Made by a program: the position numbers and the translations under genes. From NCBI GenBank assembly GCA_037039685.1, contig JAWNGF010000007.1, positions 868,001 to 932,000 on the forward strand: a DNA stretch of 64,000 nucleotides, written 5' to 3'. Positions 45,601 to 56,477 of the stretch are shown here, in pieces. Origin of the DNA: Ceratobasidium sp. AG-K. Lineage: Eukaryota > Basidiomycota > Agaricomycetes > Cantharellales > Ceratobasidiaceae. Positions within the stretch are counted from its first letter, which is position 1. Every line of letters starts with the position of its first letter. The notes under the pieces are model-generated. The model did not search any database. It was given only the letters and a program-made list of their open reading frames with translations, and was not told where the DNA came from.

Positions 45601-45744
45601 TATAGACTGAGGTAATGTTTTCTGTCTCCTACCTGATATGTATGTTGACATCTCCATGTACTTAGTGTTGCTTCTATTAGGTAGATCTCTTTCAATTTAC
45701 TCTTTCCATTATAGACTGAGTGTTGCTTCTATTAGCTCACAACA
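45601..45744 (+). repeat. Copia E right LTR
   Basis: 144 bp shared with 31931–32074. The element LTR may begin further upstream, because the left copy seems truncated at the shared start. Confidence 0.6.
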
Positions 45745-46640
45745 AAAGGCACAGAACCCACAATGCCACAGGAGCTTTTGCAATTAGTGGTTGATCTCAG
45801 AGGAGTCAATAGAGTCACTATACGCAATCAGTGTTGTGAGCCTTGCTCACTCCATTGGACTCGTCTGTGTCTTGCCCTGTCTCATGGCTGTGTCTGTTAT
45901 GTTTTGTTTCTCTTTTCCCGCCGTGTTGCCACCTCCTTGTGGTTATCCTGTTACATTGTGTAATGCGGCTGTGCTTTATACAAGTCATGTCTGTTCATAC
46001 AGCATGACTCACTTGGACACTCCTGACTGGCTTGCTTGTATGACTTGTGTGGCTGCGTCTTGTATGACTTGGCCCCTTTTTGAATATATATAGAGGACCA
46101 ACAAGCCTGGTAACCCCAGCTTGTTTTGTCTTGTCAAACATCCCTTTTGAGTGACACTTTGAACCACCCCTACCCTTAAGAGCCTACAGACACTTAAGTG
46201 TGTTGCGGTTCAAGAGGTCTCTTAGGTCTTAGTGCTGTCCACTCTCCATTGCGGCTTGTCTCATAGCTACCAAGAAGAAGCTTACAACAATCAGTTTCCA
46301 CTCCCACTAAATGAAGACCTCCTGGAAAAACTAAAGGAAGCCAAAATATATTCAAAATTGGACTTACAGCAAGGGTTCAATAACATTTGCATCTAGGAAA
46401 GCAACCAATGGAAAACAGTGTTCAGAACCAAGGAAGGACATTACAAATACAGGGTTATGCCTTTGGGACTCATGAATGCACCAGCAATCTTCCAACAAAT
46501 GATGGACAAAGTTTTTCACCATATGAAGGACATTTGCATTGTGATCTACATTGGTGACATCCTCATATTCTCAAAAGACCAAGAACCACATGTAAAGGAT
46601 GTCAGGGAGGTGCTTACATCAGCAAAACTGACCTTGGCTT
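45745..46640 (+). pseudogene. Gypsy D reverse transcriptase fragment
   Basis: It continues gypsy D beyond copia E: ELLQLVVDLRGVNRVTIRNQ, then after the solo LTR FPLPLNEDLLEKLKEAKIYS, TKEGHYKYRVMPLGLMNAPA and CIVIYIGDILIFSK. The YIDD box reads YIGD. A TAG lies in NICI-ESNQ. The sequence stops at about 46638 in AAATCA-type repeats. The rest of pol is missing. Confidence 0.78.
45832..46289 (+). mobile_element. Solo LTR of the gypsy B family (plus orientation)
   Basis: 458 bp, starting TGTTGTGAGCC and ending CTTACAACA, the reverse complement of the gypsy B LTR type. It is flanked by perfect duplications ATCAG (45827–45831 and 46290–46294). It lies within the RT of gypsy D, whose frame continues across it. 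Confidence 0.9.
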
Positions 46641-46732
46641 GAGAGTGATTTAAATTGCTTTAAATCCTCAAATCCACCCAAGCAAGGTCCAAATCTAAAA
46701 TCACTTCAAATCACAATGGGTATGCTTGAAAG
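46641..46732. repeat. AAATCAC-type short repeats
   Basis: AT-rich stretch with CTCAAATCCACCC and AAATCACTTCAAATCAC. It continues on the other side of gypsy B at 58831, so B inserted into it. The last five bases are the GAAAG target copy. Confidence 0.5.
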
Positions 46733-47180
46733 TGTTGTAGGCTTCTTCTTGGTGGCTATGAGACAAGCCGCAATGGAGAGTGGACGGCACTAAGACCTAA
46801 GTGACCTCTTGAACTGCAACACACTTAAGTGTCTGTAGGCTCTTGAGGGTAGGGGTGGTTCAAAGTGTCACTCAAGTGGGATGTTTGACGAGACAAAACA
46901 AGCTGGGGTTACCAGGTTGTTGGTCCTCTATATATATTCAAGAAGTGGCCGAGTCATACAAAGCGCAGCCACAAGAGTCATAGCAGTCTACCAATCAGGA
47001 GTGTCCAAGTGAGTCATGCTGTATGAACAGACATGACTCGTAAAAGGCACAGCCGTGTTACACAATGTAACAGGATAACCACAAGAAGGTGGCAACGTGG
47101 CAAACAGGAAAGTGACACAAAGAAGCAAACAGACGGGCGAGACAACAGACGAGTCCAATGGAGTGAGTTGGCTCACGACA
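46733..47180 (-). repeat. Gypsy B 3' LTR
   Basis: 448 bp; one base shorter than its partner at 58382–58830 because of a single deletion (CAGGTTG versus CAGGCTTG). It adjoins the polypurine tract. Confidence 0.93.
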
Positions 47181-47221
47181 TTACTCCCCCCTAAGAGTCC
47201 GTTTGGGGGACCTGAACGGAC

Positions 47222-47986
47222 CTACTGTACTGCACAGTCCTTTTCCTTCTGTAGCATATACTCTTCCAACCCTTCTTTGTCCTCCAAGGTCAGGCCAATG
47301 GGATTGAAGATGGTATTCCCCGGCTTGTCTGAGAACTTTTCCCACTCTTCCCAAGTCTCCTCCTTCAACCAATCTGCCTTGGACCAGGCCAAAACCCTCT
47401 TCTGGGCCTCCACAAAATTTTTGTCCCACTGTTGTACATCAGGCTCTGCCTCCTTCCATGCCGACATGTTGGTCTCCTCCTTCCTCCACCAGTAAGGTTC
47501 CCATTCAATCTTCTCCTTCTGGTATCTCCCCCTCTCCATTCTCCAGTCGCTCAGGTCCTTCTTGTAATTGGCGTCCCAAGTGTTGTTCCACCTGGGTTGG
47601 AGTGTTGGTGGTCCTCTGTCATAACCCGGAACCCATTTGCTTGAGTATGCTCCCTCCTGCCCCCATTCAACAACTCCAAGCATGTGGGTGGACAGGAGGA
47701 CGACCTCTGAGACCTGGAACGCTGCATATCCTTGACACACAAAGATGTCCTTTTGTAGGAGTTGCATGCGTGTTGGCCATTTTTTTCCAACCCATTGGAA
47801 CTCTCCCAGGTCTGAGTGTAGGATGTTGTCCAACGCCCTGAAGTGCATTCTTCCCAAGCTTTGTTGCAACCTCTTGAAGACATAGAGGGTGGCCCCACTG
47901 TCAAGAACCCTTGCTGTGGCAAAGGCCGGTCCTTCACGGACATGGACCAGGTTGTTGGAGATTGTGGAACGGGTGACGGCGGGCAT
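47222..47986 (-). CDS. Gypsy B ORF3, extra ORF after the chromodomain
   Basis: A 254-codon frame from ATG 47986 (MPAVTRSTISNNLVHVREGP) to its stop at 47222, with no internal stop, between the pol end and the polypurine tract. The N-terminal half has RVLDSGATLYVFKRLQQSLG and KDIFVCQGYAAFQVSEVVLL. The C-terminal half is very rich in Trp, Glu and Lys (WRMERGRYQKEKIEWEPYWW), probably a charged helical region. It has no signal peptide and no membrane span, so it is not an obvious envelope protein. It overlaps the degenerate end of the integrase frame. It corresponds in position to ORF3 of element C and shares a weakly similar Cys-containing block. Role unknown. Confidence 0.65.
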   Translation of the reverse strand: MPAVTRSTISNNLVHVREGPAFATARVLDSGATLYVFKRLQQSLGRMHFRALDNILHSDLGEFQWVGKKWPTRMQLLQKDIFVCQGYAAFQVSEVVLLSTHMLGVVEWGQEGAYSSKWVPGYDRGPPTLQPRWNNTWDANYKKDLSDWRMERGRYQKEKIEWEPYWWRKEETNMSAWKEAEPDVQQWDKNFVEAQKRVLAWSKADWLKEETWEEWEKFSDKPGNTIFNPIGLTLEDKEGLEEYMLQKEKDCAVQ

Positions 47987-48059
47987 TGTTGGAAGCAAAA
48001 AAGGTTTAGAGTGTGGAGTGTGTAGAGCGAGTTGGATAATGAGCAAGTTTTGCAAGGTG

Positions 48060-51000
48060 GGTTGTCGCTGTGTTGGGCTCTTCCTTTTATACTGCGTGAT
48101 TTGTAATTTGATGGTAGAGGCGCCTCAGGGAAATCCCTTTCAAACGTCCTCATGATCCTTCCAAGATGTCCAAAGTCTTCCACCTGTTGTTCCGTATCTT
48201 CTTTTGAATCGTATCCCTTCCATCTGACCCTGTAGAATAACCCGTCTTTTGTTTCCTTCCAATCTACAATTCTTTCTACCTCATATTGTTCCTCCCCTTC
48301 CTTTGTTATGATTGGCAGAGGTCGGGGTTGGTTTCTGTGGAAGTTATTGTCCGGTTTGTAAGGGCTTAGTAGGTCACTGTGGAGTCCAGGGTGTATTCTC
48401 ATAGATTTTGGGAGTTCCAACTTGTAAGCATGGCTCAAAATGACTTTCTTGATCTTGAACAGGCCATATTTCCTGTTGTCCAATTTGTTGTTGGGACAAT
48501 CCGTCTTTACGTTTTGTCCAAAGAGCCAGACCAGCTCCCCTTCCATGTACTTGGGTGCATGTTCAGTCATGGTTTTTTCCCTGTGCCATTCCATTGCTGC
48601 TTTTGCTTTGTCCCAGACCCTTTGCCAGTAGTTTGCTTTTGTGTTTGCCTCAGGTACTGCTGTTTCTTCTTTTGAGACGTTCCACAGAGGTTCTTTACTG
48701 TTTACAATTTTGAAAGGGGTCTTTCCGGTGATTCCGTGCCTCTGGTTATTGTAACAGAATTCCGCAATAGGCAAGAGCTCGGCCCAATTGTCCTGTTGGT
48801 AGTTTACAGAGGTGTGTAACCATGCTTTGATCCATTGGTTTATCCGCTCCGTTATTCTGTTGGTTTGGGGATGGTATGCTGTGCTGAAGCTCAGAGCTAT
48901 GTTGATCTTCTCATACAGAGCCTTGAGGAATTTGCTGTTAAATGTTGTTCCTCTGTCCAATACCATGCTTCAAGGGAAACCATGTAACTTCCATACATTC
49001 TTTAAGAAAAGTTTGGCAAGTTGATCCACTGTTGTTGCTTCCTTACAGGGTATGAAGTGTGCCATATAGGAAAATCAATCTACAACCACCAATATGCTGT
49101 CGTTTCCTTTTGATTTTGGTAGTTTGACAATGAAGTTGTATGCAATGTCTTCCCATGGTCCCCCAGGAATCTCTAAGGCCTTGAGGGGTACCTGTGTTTT
49201 TGTGCCCTTTGCTCTTTGACATTGCTTGCATGAATCCATGTATTTGTTCACAGAGGTTTTGAGTCCCAGCCAGTAGTATCTTCTTGAAATGAGTTCCGAA
49301 GCTCATGCATGCCCCTGGTGACCTGCTATCGGAGAATCATGGTGTATCCTCATAATTTTCAACCTGGTATCCTTGTCTTCTGGAATATAGATTTTTCCGT
49401 TGACCCAGAGAAGGTCCTCTTCAAAAGTGTAGTTTCTAATTCCTTGTTGCACTGATCTTGGAAGGTCCCCCTTTTTTTTGCAGAGTTCTATTATTTGGTT
49501 AATGCTCTCGTCTTCTGCTTGAGCTTCCTTGATGTCCGCAATGATGTCAAACTTCATTTTGCTGGCAAACCCTCTGAATTGTTCTTCCCTGATCATCACT
49601 TGTTCTGCTGTTGGGATATCATTGTGATTGCTTCTTCTGGATAATAGGTCTGGTTTTGTTGACAGGGCTCCTGGTCGATAAACAATTTCAAAGTTGTAGG
49701 AGGCAAGAATCTGATGCCATCGAGCATGTCTTTGGTTAAAGGTAGTAGCTGACTTCCAGAACTGTAGGTTGCGATGATTGGTGTAAACTGTGATTGGCTC
49801 CCTTGTTCCCTCCAAATGTAGTCGCCAATGCTTTAGTGATTCTATAATTGCTATCAGTTCCTTGTCGTGCACATCGTAGTTCATCTGTGCTCGATTGAAC
49901 AATTTTGACAGGAACGCAATAGGGTGCAGGTAGCCATTGTCCTGTCTTTGTGAGAGAATCGCTCCCATAGCCACGCCGCTTGCATTGGTTTCTAGTATGA
50001 AGGGTTTCTCCGGATTAGGGTGTTGTAGTGTTGGCTCCTTGCATATTTCTGTCTTAAGGTTGTCTAAGGCTTCTTGTTGTTCTGTATCCCATTTCCACTT
50101 TTGGTCCTTTCTTGTCAGGATGGTTAAGGGTTTGGCCAGTCCACTGAAGTTTGGAACAAATTGTCTGTAGAAGTTTGCAAATCCTAAGAATGCTTGCACC
50201 TGTTTGACTGTTCTTGGCTCCTTCCATTCTTTGATAGCTTTGACCTTCTCCTCCTGCATTGATATTCCTTCTTTGCTGATGTTGATGCCTGTATACACCA
50301 GTTTCTTCACAAAGAATTCGCACTTGGGAAGTTTTGCAAATAGGTTGTTTTCCAGAAGGATTTTGAGAACCTTTTGTACATCTTCCACATGTTGGTTGCA
50401 ATCTTTGGAGAAGATTAATATGTCATCAATGTATACAATGACACAAATATCCATAAGGTCGCGGAAGATATGGTTCATGTACCATTGGAATGTTGCTGGG
50501 GCGTTCTTCAGTCTGAAGGGCATGACGACATACTTGAATAATCCTTCCTTGGTTTGGAAAGCTGTTTTCCATTCATTGCCTTCCTTTATTCTGATGTTGT
50601 TGAATCCCATGTGCAAGTCTATCTTAGAGAAGATCTTTGCATCCTTGATTTTGTCCAGAAGATCCTCCATCAGTGGCATGGGAAACCAATCATCTCTGGT
50701 GATCTTGTTCATAGGGCCAAAATGTTGGACCAATCTAAGTTCCCTAGGTCCGTCTGGGTTCTTGGGATCTTGTCCTTTTTTGACAAAGAAGGTTGCTGCG
50801 GCTACTGGTGACTTGCTTGGGCGGATTTTTCCGGCCGCTAATTCTTCATCAAGGTATTTCCTGAGGGCAATAGATTCTGCTGGGGATAGAGGAATGGGTC
50901 TAGCTGGTTTGGGAAGTTCTGCCCCTTCTATTAGGTCAATGGAGCAGTCGTAGGGTTGATGGTCTGGAACGCATTTGAATTTTTCTTTGTCAAAGACTTC

Positions 51001-51460
51001 TGCAACGTCTTTGAATTCTTCCAGTAAGTCTTCCATTTTGGCAGCTCTTCCAATAATAGTGTCCGGTTGCCATGAGATTGTTTTTGATTGCCAATTGATG
51101 TCAGGGTTGGCTTCTTCTAACCATCCTAGTCCCAGGATTATGTCTGTTTCTCCAGTAGGCATAGCAAAGAAACTTTGTTGGAATTCCTTTCCCTCAAGGT
51201 CAAATTTTAAATCTGCCTTGAACCGAATTTGGTGTGTTAATTCCTTCCCTTGGATTCCAATAACCTTTCGCAGTGTTGGGAGTTCTTTTAGTATAATATT
51301 GTTTCTTCAAGCCCATGAGATGTTGATAAAGTTCTTTGAGGCTCCTGAATCAATGAGGGTGGCAACAGGTTCTGTGATTCCTGTAATGTTGGTGTAAACA
51401 ATTGTTGATTTGCTGGTCGCTCTAAAGTACATTGTTTCCATTACTGGTTCCTTGGTCTCT
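48060..51460 (-). pseudogene. Gypsy B pol: protease, RT–RNase H, integrase, chromodomain
   Basis: Protease (LIDSGASKNFINISWA) has a TGA at 51307–51309. RT (about 50950–50300) keeps VIVYIDDILIFSK. RNase H has lost two acids to Asn (LETNASGV, YTNHRNLQF). The zinc finger keeps SPIAGHQGHA ... CKQCQRAKG with TGA at 49303. The integrase core has TGA at 49075 (VVVD-FSYMAHF) and 48970 (FP-SMVLDRG). VLDRGTTFNSKF and NRITERINQ supply two of the acidic residues. A chromodomain (YEVERIVDWKETKDGLFYRV ... WKGYD) lies near 48280–48170, and the ORF ends FERDFPEAPLPSNY. Each TGA stands where Arg is expected, so the polyprotein was open recently. Confidence 0.88.
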
Positions 51461-51469
51461 CCACACACA

Positions 51470-51845
51470 GTTAGAGGGAGACCCCTTCTTTTCCCGAATC
51501 TTCTGTGATCATAGCCTCCCTTCCCTTTATGCTGGGTTCAGTTATTATCCACTCCTTGGATGAGCATTTGAGTGAACGGTGGCCTTCTTGACCGCACTTC
51601 AGACATCAGTTTGATGTTATTCTAGCCTTGTATACTTCATCTGGAAGTCACTTTGTAGAGGCTTGCCCCATGGTGGTTGTTTGGGGTGTTTTCTTTCCAG
51701 TGGATGCCTTGATCTGTTGCAATTTTTGGTTGATGGAGATTGCAAGAGTGATCCATTGATTATGGTTAAGGTGTCTTTCAGTTCCGTCCTCGTTGATAAG
51801 GGATAGCTTGAATCGTGCCATTTCTGTTTTGATTTCTGGCTTGAG
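51470..51845 (-). pseudogene. Gypsy B gag, C-terminal part with zinc knuckle
   Basis: It continues the gag cut by copia F: LKPEIKTEMARFKLSLINED, then a region ending in the CCHC knuckle CLKCGQEGHRSLKC (about 51605–51560). TGA codons at 51648–51650 and 51606–51608 stand at Arg positions. One base seems lost after the knuckle, shifting the frame to the protease. Confidence 0.75.
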
Positions 51846-52114
51846 TGTTGAATATATACAGTCTTATACATAGATATATGCGCATCACGTGATTGTGTCC
51901 ACATGGATGCACGCTTTGCGGAAGTTTTACCCTCAGTTCTCTACTCTCAAGTAGCATGAGCTGAGGTATAGTTTAGTTTTTACTTTTCTTTTCTATCGCT
52001 TACATTTCCTGTAGATACAAAACTATCTAGGTATATATATGCGAGTTCTCTACTCTCAAGTAGCACAAGCTGAGATACAAAACTATCTAGCTTGGCACTG
52101 AGCTTATCTCAAGA
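51846..52114 (+). repeat. Copia F 5' LTR
   Basis: 269 bp, TGTTGAATATATACAG ... CTTATCTCAAGA. It contains the direct repeat TTCTCTACTCTCAAGTAGCA twice. It differs from the 3' LTR mostly at CpG-type sites. Confidence 0.94.
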
Positions 52115-52128
52115 GGTTATGAGCCCTG
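52115..52128 (+). other. Copia F primer-binding site (initiator tRNA-Met anticodon arm)
   Basis: GGTTATGAGCCCTG directly follows the LTR. Its complement CAGGGCTCATAACC is the anticodon stem-loop of fungal initiator tRNA-Met, the half-tRNA primer known for Drosophila copia and yeast Ty5. The ATG opposite the CAU anticodon (52119–52121) is also the first in-frame ATG of the polyprotein. Confidence 0.75.
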
Positions 52129-55100
52129 GTAGCATCAAAAGTGAAGCAGAAGAGGACCCAGTTAGCGCTGTAAACGCTACTAGCTCAACAATGGCATCAA
52201 CCGATGCTTACCTTAGCAAGAAAACCTACAAGATCCCCCTCTTGAAGGACGACAGATCCAACTATGATTTGTGGAAGTTCCGCCAAACAACGGTCCTACA
52301 AATTCGAGGACTGCTCAGGATTGCATACAGCACTGAAGTACCGCCTGAACCGCTCACCAAGACCAATAAGAAAGACTCTGCAAAAGTGTTGGAAAATAAG
52401 TCAGCAATTGAAAAATGGCAACAACAAGACGACAACGCATTTGCTCAGATTACCTTGAATATGGAAGATGGGGCGATGGCCGATGTGATCAAGACAACAT
52501 TGGCGCATGAGGCATGGACGAAAATTATTGAGCGCTGGGAAGGAAAAGGGATGCAATCTCTATCCTTTTACTATCAGCAATTCATGAATGCAAAAATCAA
52601 GGAAGACGAGGACTTATCTATTGCATTTAACAAGATCCGATCAACCGCGTCCAAAATAAAAACCCTCAGAGAAAACATTACCAACCTTATGCTTGCGCAA
52701 GTCTTCATGAATGCGCTCCCCCTGTCCTATGCAATTGTCAGCACGGTCATCCAGACGTCCAGCCAGAACGGTTACATTACACCCAACACCATTGTCAAAG
52801 CGGCATTAGCTGAAGAGGAACAACGGAAGAAAGGAGGCGGACTTACAGCAATGTATGCTCAAGCCTCAAAGCCCAAATCCAAGAAGCCGAGCGACCCAAA
52901 AGGCAAGAAGAAGGCGAAGGGTCCCCTATGCGATAATTGCGCCAAGCCCGGGCACACAAAAAAAGAATGCTGGGCTAAAGGAGGCGGAGCGGAAGGGACT
53001 GGACCACACCAAAAGCGACGAGCCGCTAAGTCAACCAAATCAAAACCAAGCAAATTGAGTTCCGTACCTAAAACCAAGTCGGCCAAAGTGGCTCTGACGC
53101 CTGCTGAACCTGAGGACATGCCATCAATATATGCAATGCCGGCCGTGGACAATCCGTCAGCCAGAGACACATGGCTGCTTGACTCTGGCGCGTCAAAACA
53201 TATGACTTGAAATTGAGCATGGTTTTCGACTTACCGGCCATTGGTACCACCAATTCCAGTTTGAGTGAGCAAGGGAAACCTGACAAATGCGACCGGAATC
53301 GGCCGAGTGATGCTTACGCTACGCAACGGAGCCCATAAGGAGACCAATATGGTGATCGAGAGTGTGCTGCACATACCTGGACTGCACACCAGTCTTATGT
53401 CAGTCAAACAGCTTGCCAAACGCAGCACCTTTGTTATGTTTGGCAACAACGATGCAAGGCTGCTCGAGAATAAGGGCCATGGACCTGAGATCAGCTACGC
53501 ACGCGAGTTAGGAGTCCAACTATACCGACTAAATGCGCGTGTTAAACATGCAGAACCTACCGCCTACATTGCTACAATCAAACCAAAAAGCCTAAACAAC
53601 AAGGACGACCTAGAAGCGAGCAAATTCATTGCATATACGGCCAGTCACATCGCTCAAGTCGATTTACATACCTGGCACCGTTGTCTAGGCCACATAAACT
53701 ACAAATATGTCCTGGATATGGTCAAAAAGGGCGCCATTCAAGGAATGGATATTGTACGCAGTCGCTTACCTCCAAAACCGACATGCGAGCCGTGTCTTAA
53801 AGGCAAACAAACTCGTGCCCCGTTTCCGACGTCAACTAATTGAGCGTTCAACGTACTTGAGCTGCTCCATAGCGACCTACATGGCCCAACACCCGTTCAG
53901 GCAATTCAAGGCTATCAGTACTTTGCTGTCACAATTGACGATAAGTCCCGCAAGATATTCATTCACTTACTTAAGCACAAGAACGAGTACGCAAAGCACT
54001 TCCAAGAGCTAAAAGCGTCAGTGGAGAATCAAACGGGCAAGCGAATCAAACACTTACAGACCACGGTGGAGGCGAATACGCATTGAACGCCTTTGAAACC
54101 TGGCTGAAATCGCAAGGGATTGAGCACCAGAAGACCGAGGCGGACTCCTTGGCAAGCAACGGCGTTGCAGAGCAAGCAATTTGCACATTAAACGACAGTC
54201 AGCAAGCAATGCGAGCAGACGCAGACTTACCCAACAAATACTGGGGGCTCGCAATCATCCATGCCACATACATCTGGAATGTAACGCCGAAACGGGCACT
54301 CGACGGTAAAATCCTGGACGAAATTTTTACGGGCAAATTACCCAACGTATCCCGGCTGCAAACCTTTGGATGCAAGGCATGGGCTGGAGTACCTGATGGT
54401 CAACGCACAAAGCTGCAGGCACGTTCGCTTGAATGCACTTACCTTGGATTTGCTCCAGGTCGCAAGGCGCACATACTCATCCAGCGCCCGATTGTTGGTG
54501 TAATCACGTCACGCGACGTTGTATTCAATGAAGGAGGCAAGACCCGACACCGAGTAGTAATCGAGGACTTCAAGGATGAGTTCCCCAAGAAAGTGGGCGA
54601 CCAGGAGCACCCCAAGCCGTTGCCTGAGACTGCTGCTGAGCCAGAGCCAGAAAGCCACAAGTCAGAGCGCCAGCAAGAGTCCGAGTCCAAGTCCAAGCCA
54701 GAAGAGCCCAAGTCCAAGTCCAATATTGAGCTGCAAATTGAGCCAGAGCCAGTTGATCCACAGCAGCCAGTTGTTCAGCCCGAACCTCCACATTGATCAG
54801 GTTGAGTTACGAGACCGCCAGTACGATACGGAGCTCAAGTGGGCGCGCAGAACAAAATGGCCACGCAAGCCAATAAGCCAATGAGCGAGAGCACTCTAAA
54901 TGCATTAATTGAGCATCCACCCAACACATACGCAGAAGCGATGGCAAGGCCAGACGCCAATCTATGGCTCAAAGCTATGATTGAAGAAATTAAATCGATC
55001 ACCAAGCATAAAGTTTGGAAACCGGCCGATAGACCAACTCACAAGGGGGTCATCAAATGTCAATGGGTGTACGCATACAAGCGCGACGTCGATGGCAAAA

Positions 55101-56439
55101 TCCTCAAGTACAAAGCTCGACTCGTTGCCAAAGGGTTTCTCCAAGCCCCAGGTGTCGATTATGTCGAAATATCGTCGCCTGTTGCTGCATTGGACGCATA
55201 TAGGGTACTTTTCAGCATCGTTGCGAGCGAAGACCTCGAATTACTTCAGCTCGACATCAAGACCACATTCCTGCATGGCGTTGTCAAGGAGGAGCTCTAC
55301 ATGGAGCAACCCGAGGGCTTTGCCAAAGGCAATCATGTCTGGCAACTTGTCAAAGCGTTATACAGTCTGAAACAAGCCGCCCGAGTGTTTTACCTTTGAC
55401 TCAAAGAGGTTCTTGAGGCGATCGGATTCACGAGGACCGAAAGCAATCATGCCGTGTTCATTCAACGCAATGGCGATAAGTTGGCAATAATTTTAGCTCA
55501 TGTGGACAACATGCTCCTAGCCGGCAAACCTCTTTCATTTCTGGAGGAAATTAAATCGAAAATGCGCAAATCTTTTGATATTGTCAATCTAGGCAAGGCA
55601 CGCATGTTCGTAGGGGTCGAAATTGAGCGAAATCGCGAGGCCGGTTCACTCAAGATTTGTCAAAAGCGATATATTAGCGATATACTAGCTTGATTCAGCA
55701 TGACCGAGGCCAAACCATGGGACACGCCAATGGCAGAGTTGCCAAACCTGCCCAAACTTGATACTCCGACCGTCAATTGAACGCTTTATCAGCGTGGAAT
55801 TGGATCGCTTATGTATGCAATGATTTTGACCCGTCCCAACATTGCTTTTGCGACCGGATTGCTTGCCCAACACGCCGCTAATCCTGGCGACGAGCATTGG
55901 TCAGCATTCAAGCGGGTTTTACAATACCTACAAGGCACGAAGGCACTCGGGATCGTGTTTGAACAATCCAAATTGTCAGACCCAATCGGGTATGTCAATT
56001 CCAACTACGCTGGCAATCCTAATACAAGTCGATCGACTAACGGTTGGATCTTCCAACAAGCCAGAGGGAGCGTTGCTTGGTCATCACGTAAGCAGCCGAC
56101 AATTTCCTTATTGAGTACCAAAGCCAAATACGTCGCCACTGCAAGCGCCGCCCGCCAATTAATTTGGCTTTGTCAATTCCTTGACAAACTCGGATTTTTA
56201 TTGAAAGGTCCAACAACCTTGCTTACCGACAATCAATCAAGTATTGCATTAGCCAAGAACCCAGTCAATCATCAAAATACAAAACACATTCGAGTAAAGC
56301 ATCATTTTATTTGAGAAGTAGTTGCACTTTGCAAAGTCGACCTTCAATTTATTCCAACCAACCAACAGGTCGCCGATGCGCTTACCATACCACTCGGATG
56401 CGTCAAATTCCCCGGTTCCGTGACTGGGATGGGAATGTT
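52119..56439 (+). pseudogene. Copia F gag–pol polyprotein
   Basis: The first ATG is at 52119 (MSPGSIKSEAEEDPVSAVNA). Gag of the UBN2 type spans about 52220–52800. Zinc knuckle CDNCAKPGHTKKECW is near 52930. Protease DTWLLDSGASKHMT is at 53167–53207. The pre-integrase block LHTWHRCLGHINYKYVLDM, then LKGKQTRAPF and the integrase core (HSDLHGP ... DSLASNGVAEQAI) run to about 54300, with a one-base loss near 54053. RT runs from 54839 (WVYAYKRDVDGKILKYKARL ... YSLKQAA) and RNase H from 55811 to 56314. Premature TGA codons lie at 53208, 53214, 53841, 54794, 55397, 55691, 55778 and 56312, nearly all where Arg is expected. The RT box is HVDN and RNase H reads YVNSNYAGN, so catalytic acids are also lost. 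Confidence 0.88.
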
Positions 56440-56477
56440 TTAAATCTTTTCATTTTTTGTCTAATCCTGAGTGGGCG

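Larger units (their letters stand above)
31931..45744 (+). mobile_element. Copia E (Ty1/copia), host of two later insertions
   Basis: Plus-oriented copia bounded by two 144-bp LTR copies (31931–32074 and 45601–45744). It contains a gag, RT and RNase H but no protease or integrase. Removing gypsy A (34024–40969) and element C (41388–45386) leaves a short internally deleted element. No target duplication is visible at its ends, and about 66 bp of the target gypsy D are missing, so the left LTR is probably truncated. A primer site lies directly after the left LTR. Confidence 0.75.

Noticed and set aside
50204..50953. Plus-strand frame of 249 codons with hydrophobic segments
   Set aside because: It is antisense to the gypsy B reverse transcriptase, which carries unmistakable motifs on the minus strand.
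53208..56314. Idea that in-frame TGA codons are read through as an amino acid (recoding)
   Set aside because: Host genes here use TGA as a normal stop, CGA still encodes Arg elsewhere in copia F, and paired LTRs show the same CpG change outside coding sequence. Mutation explains it better.
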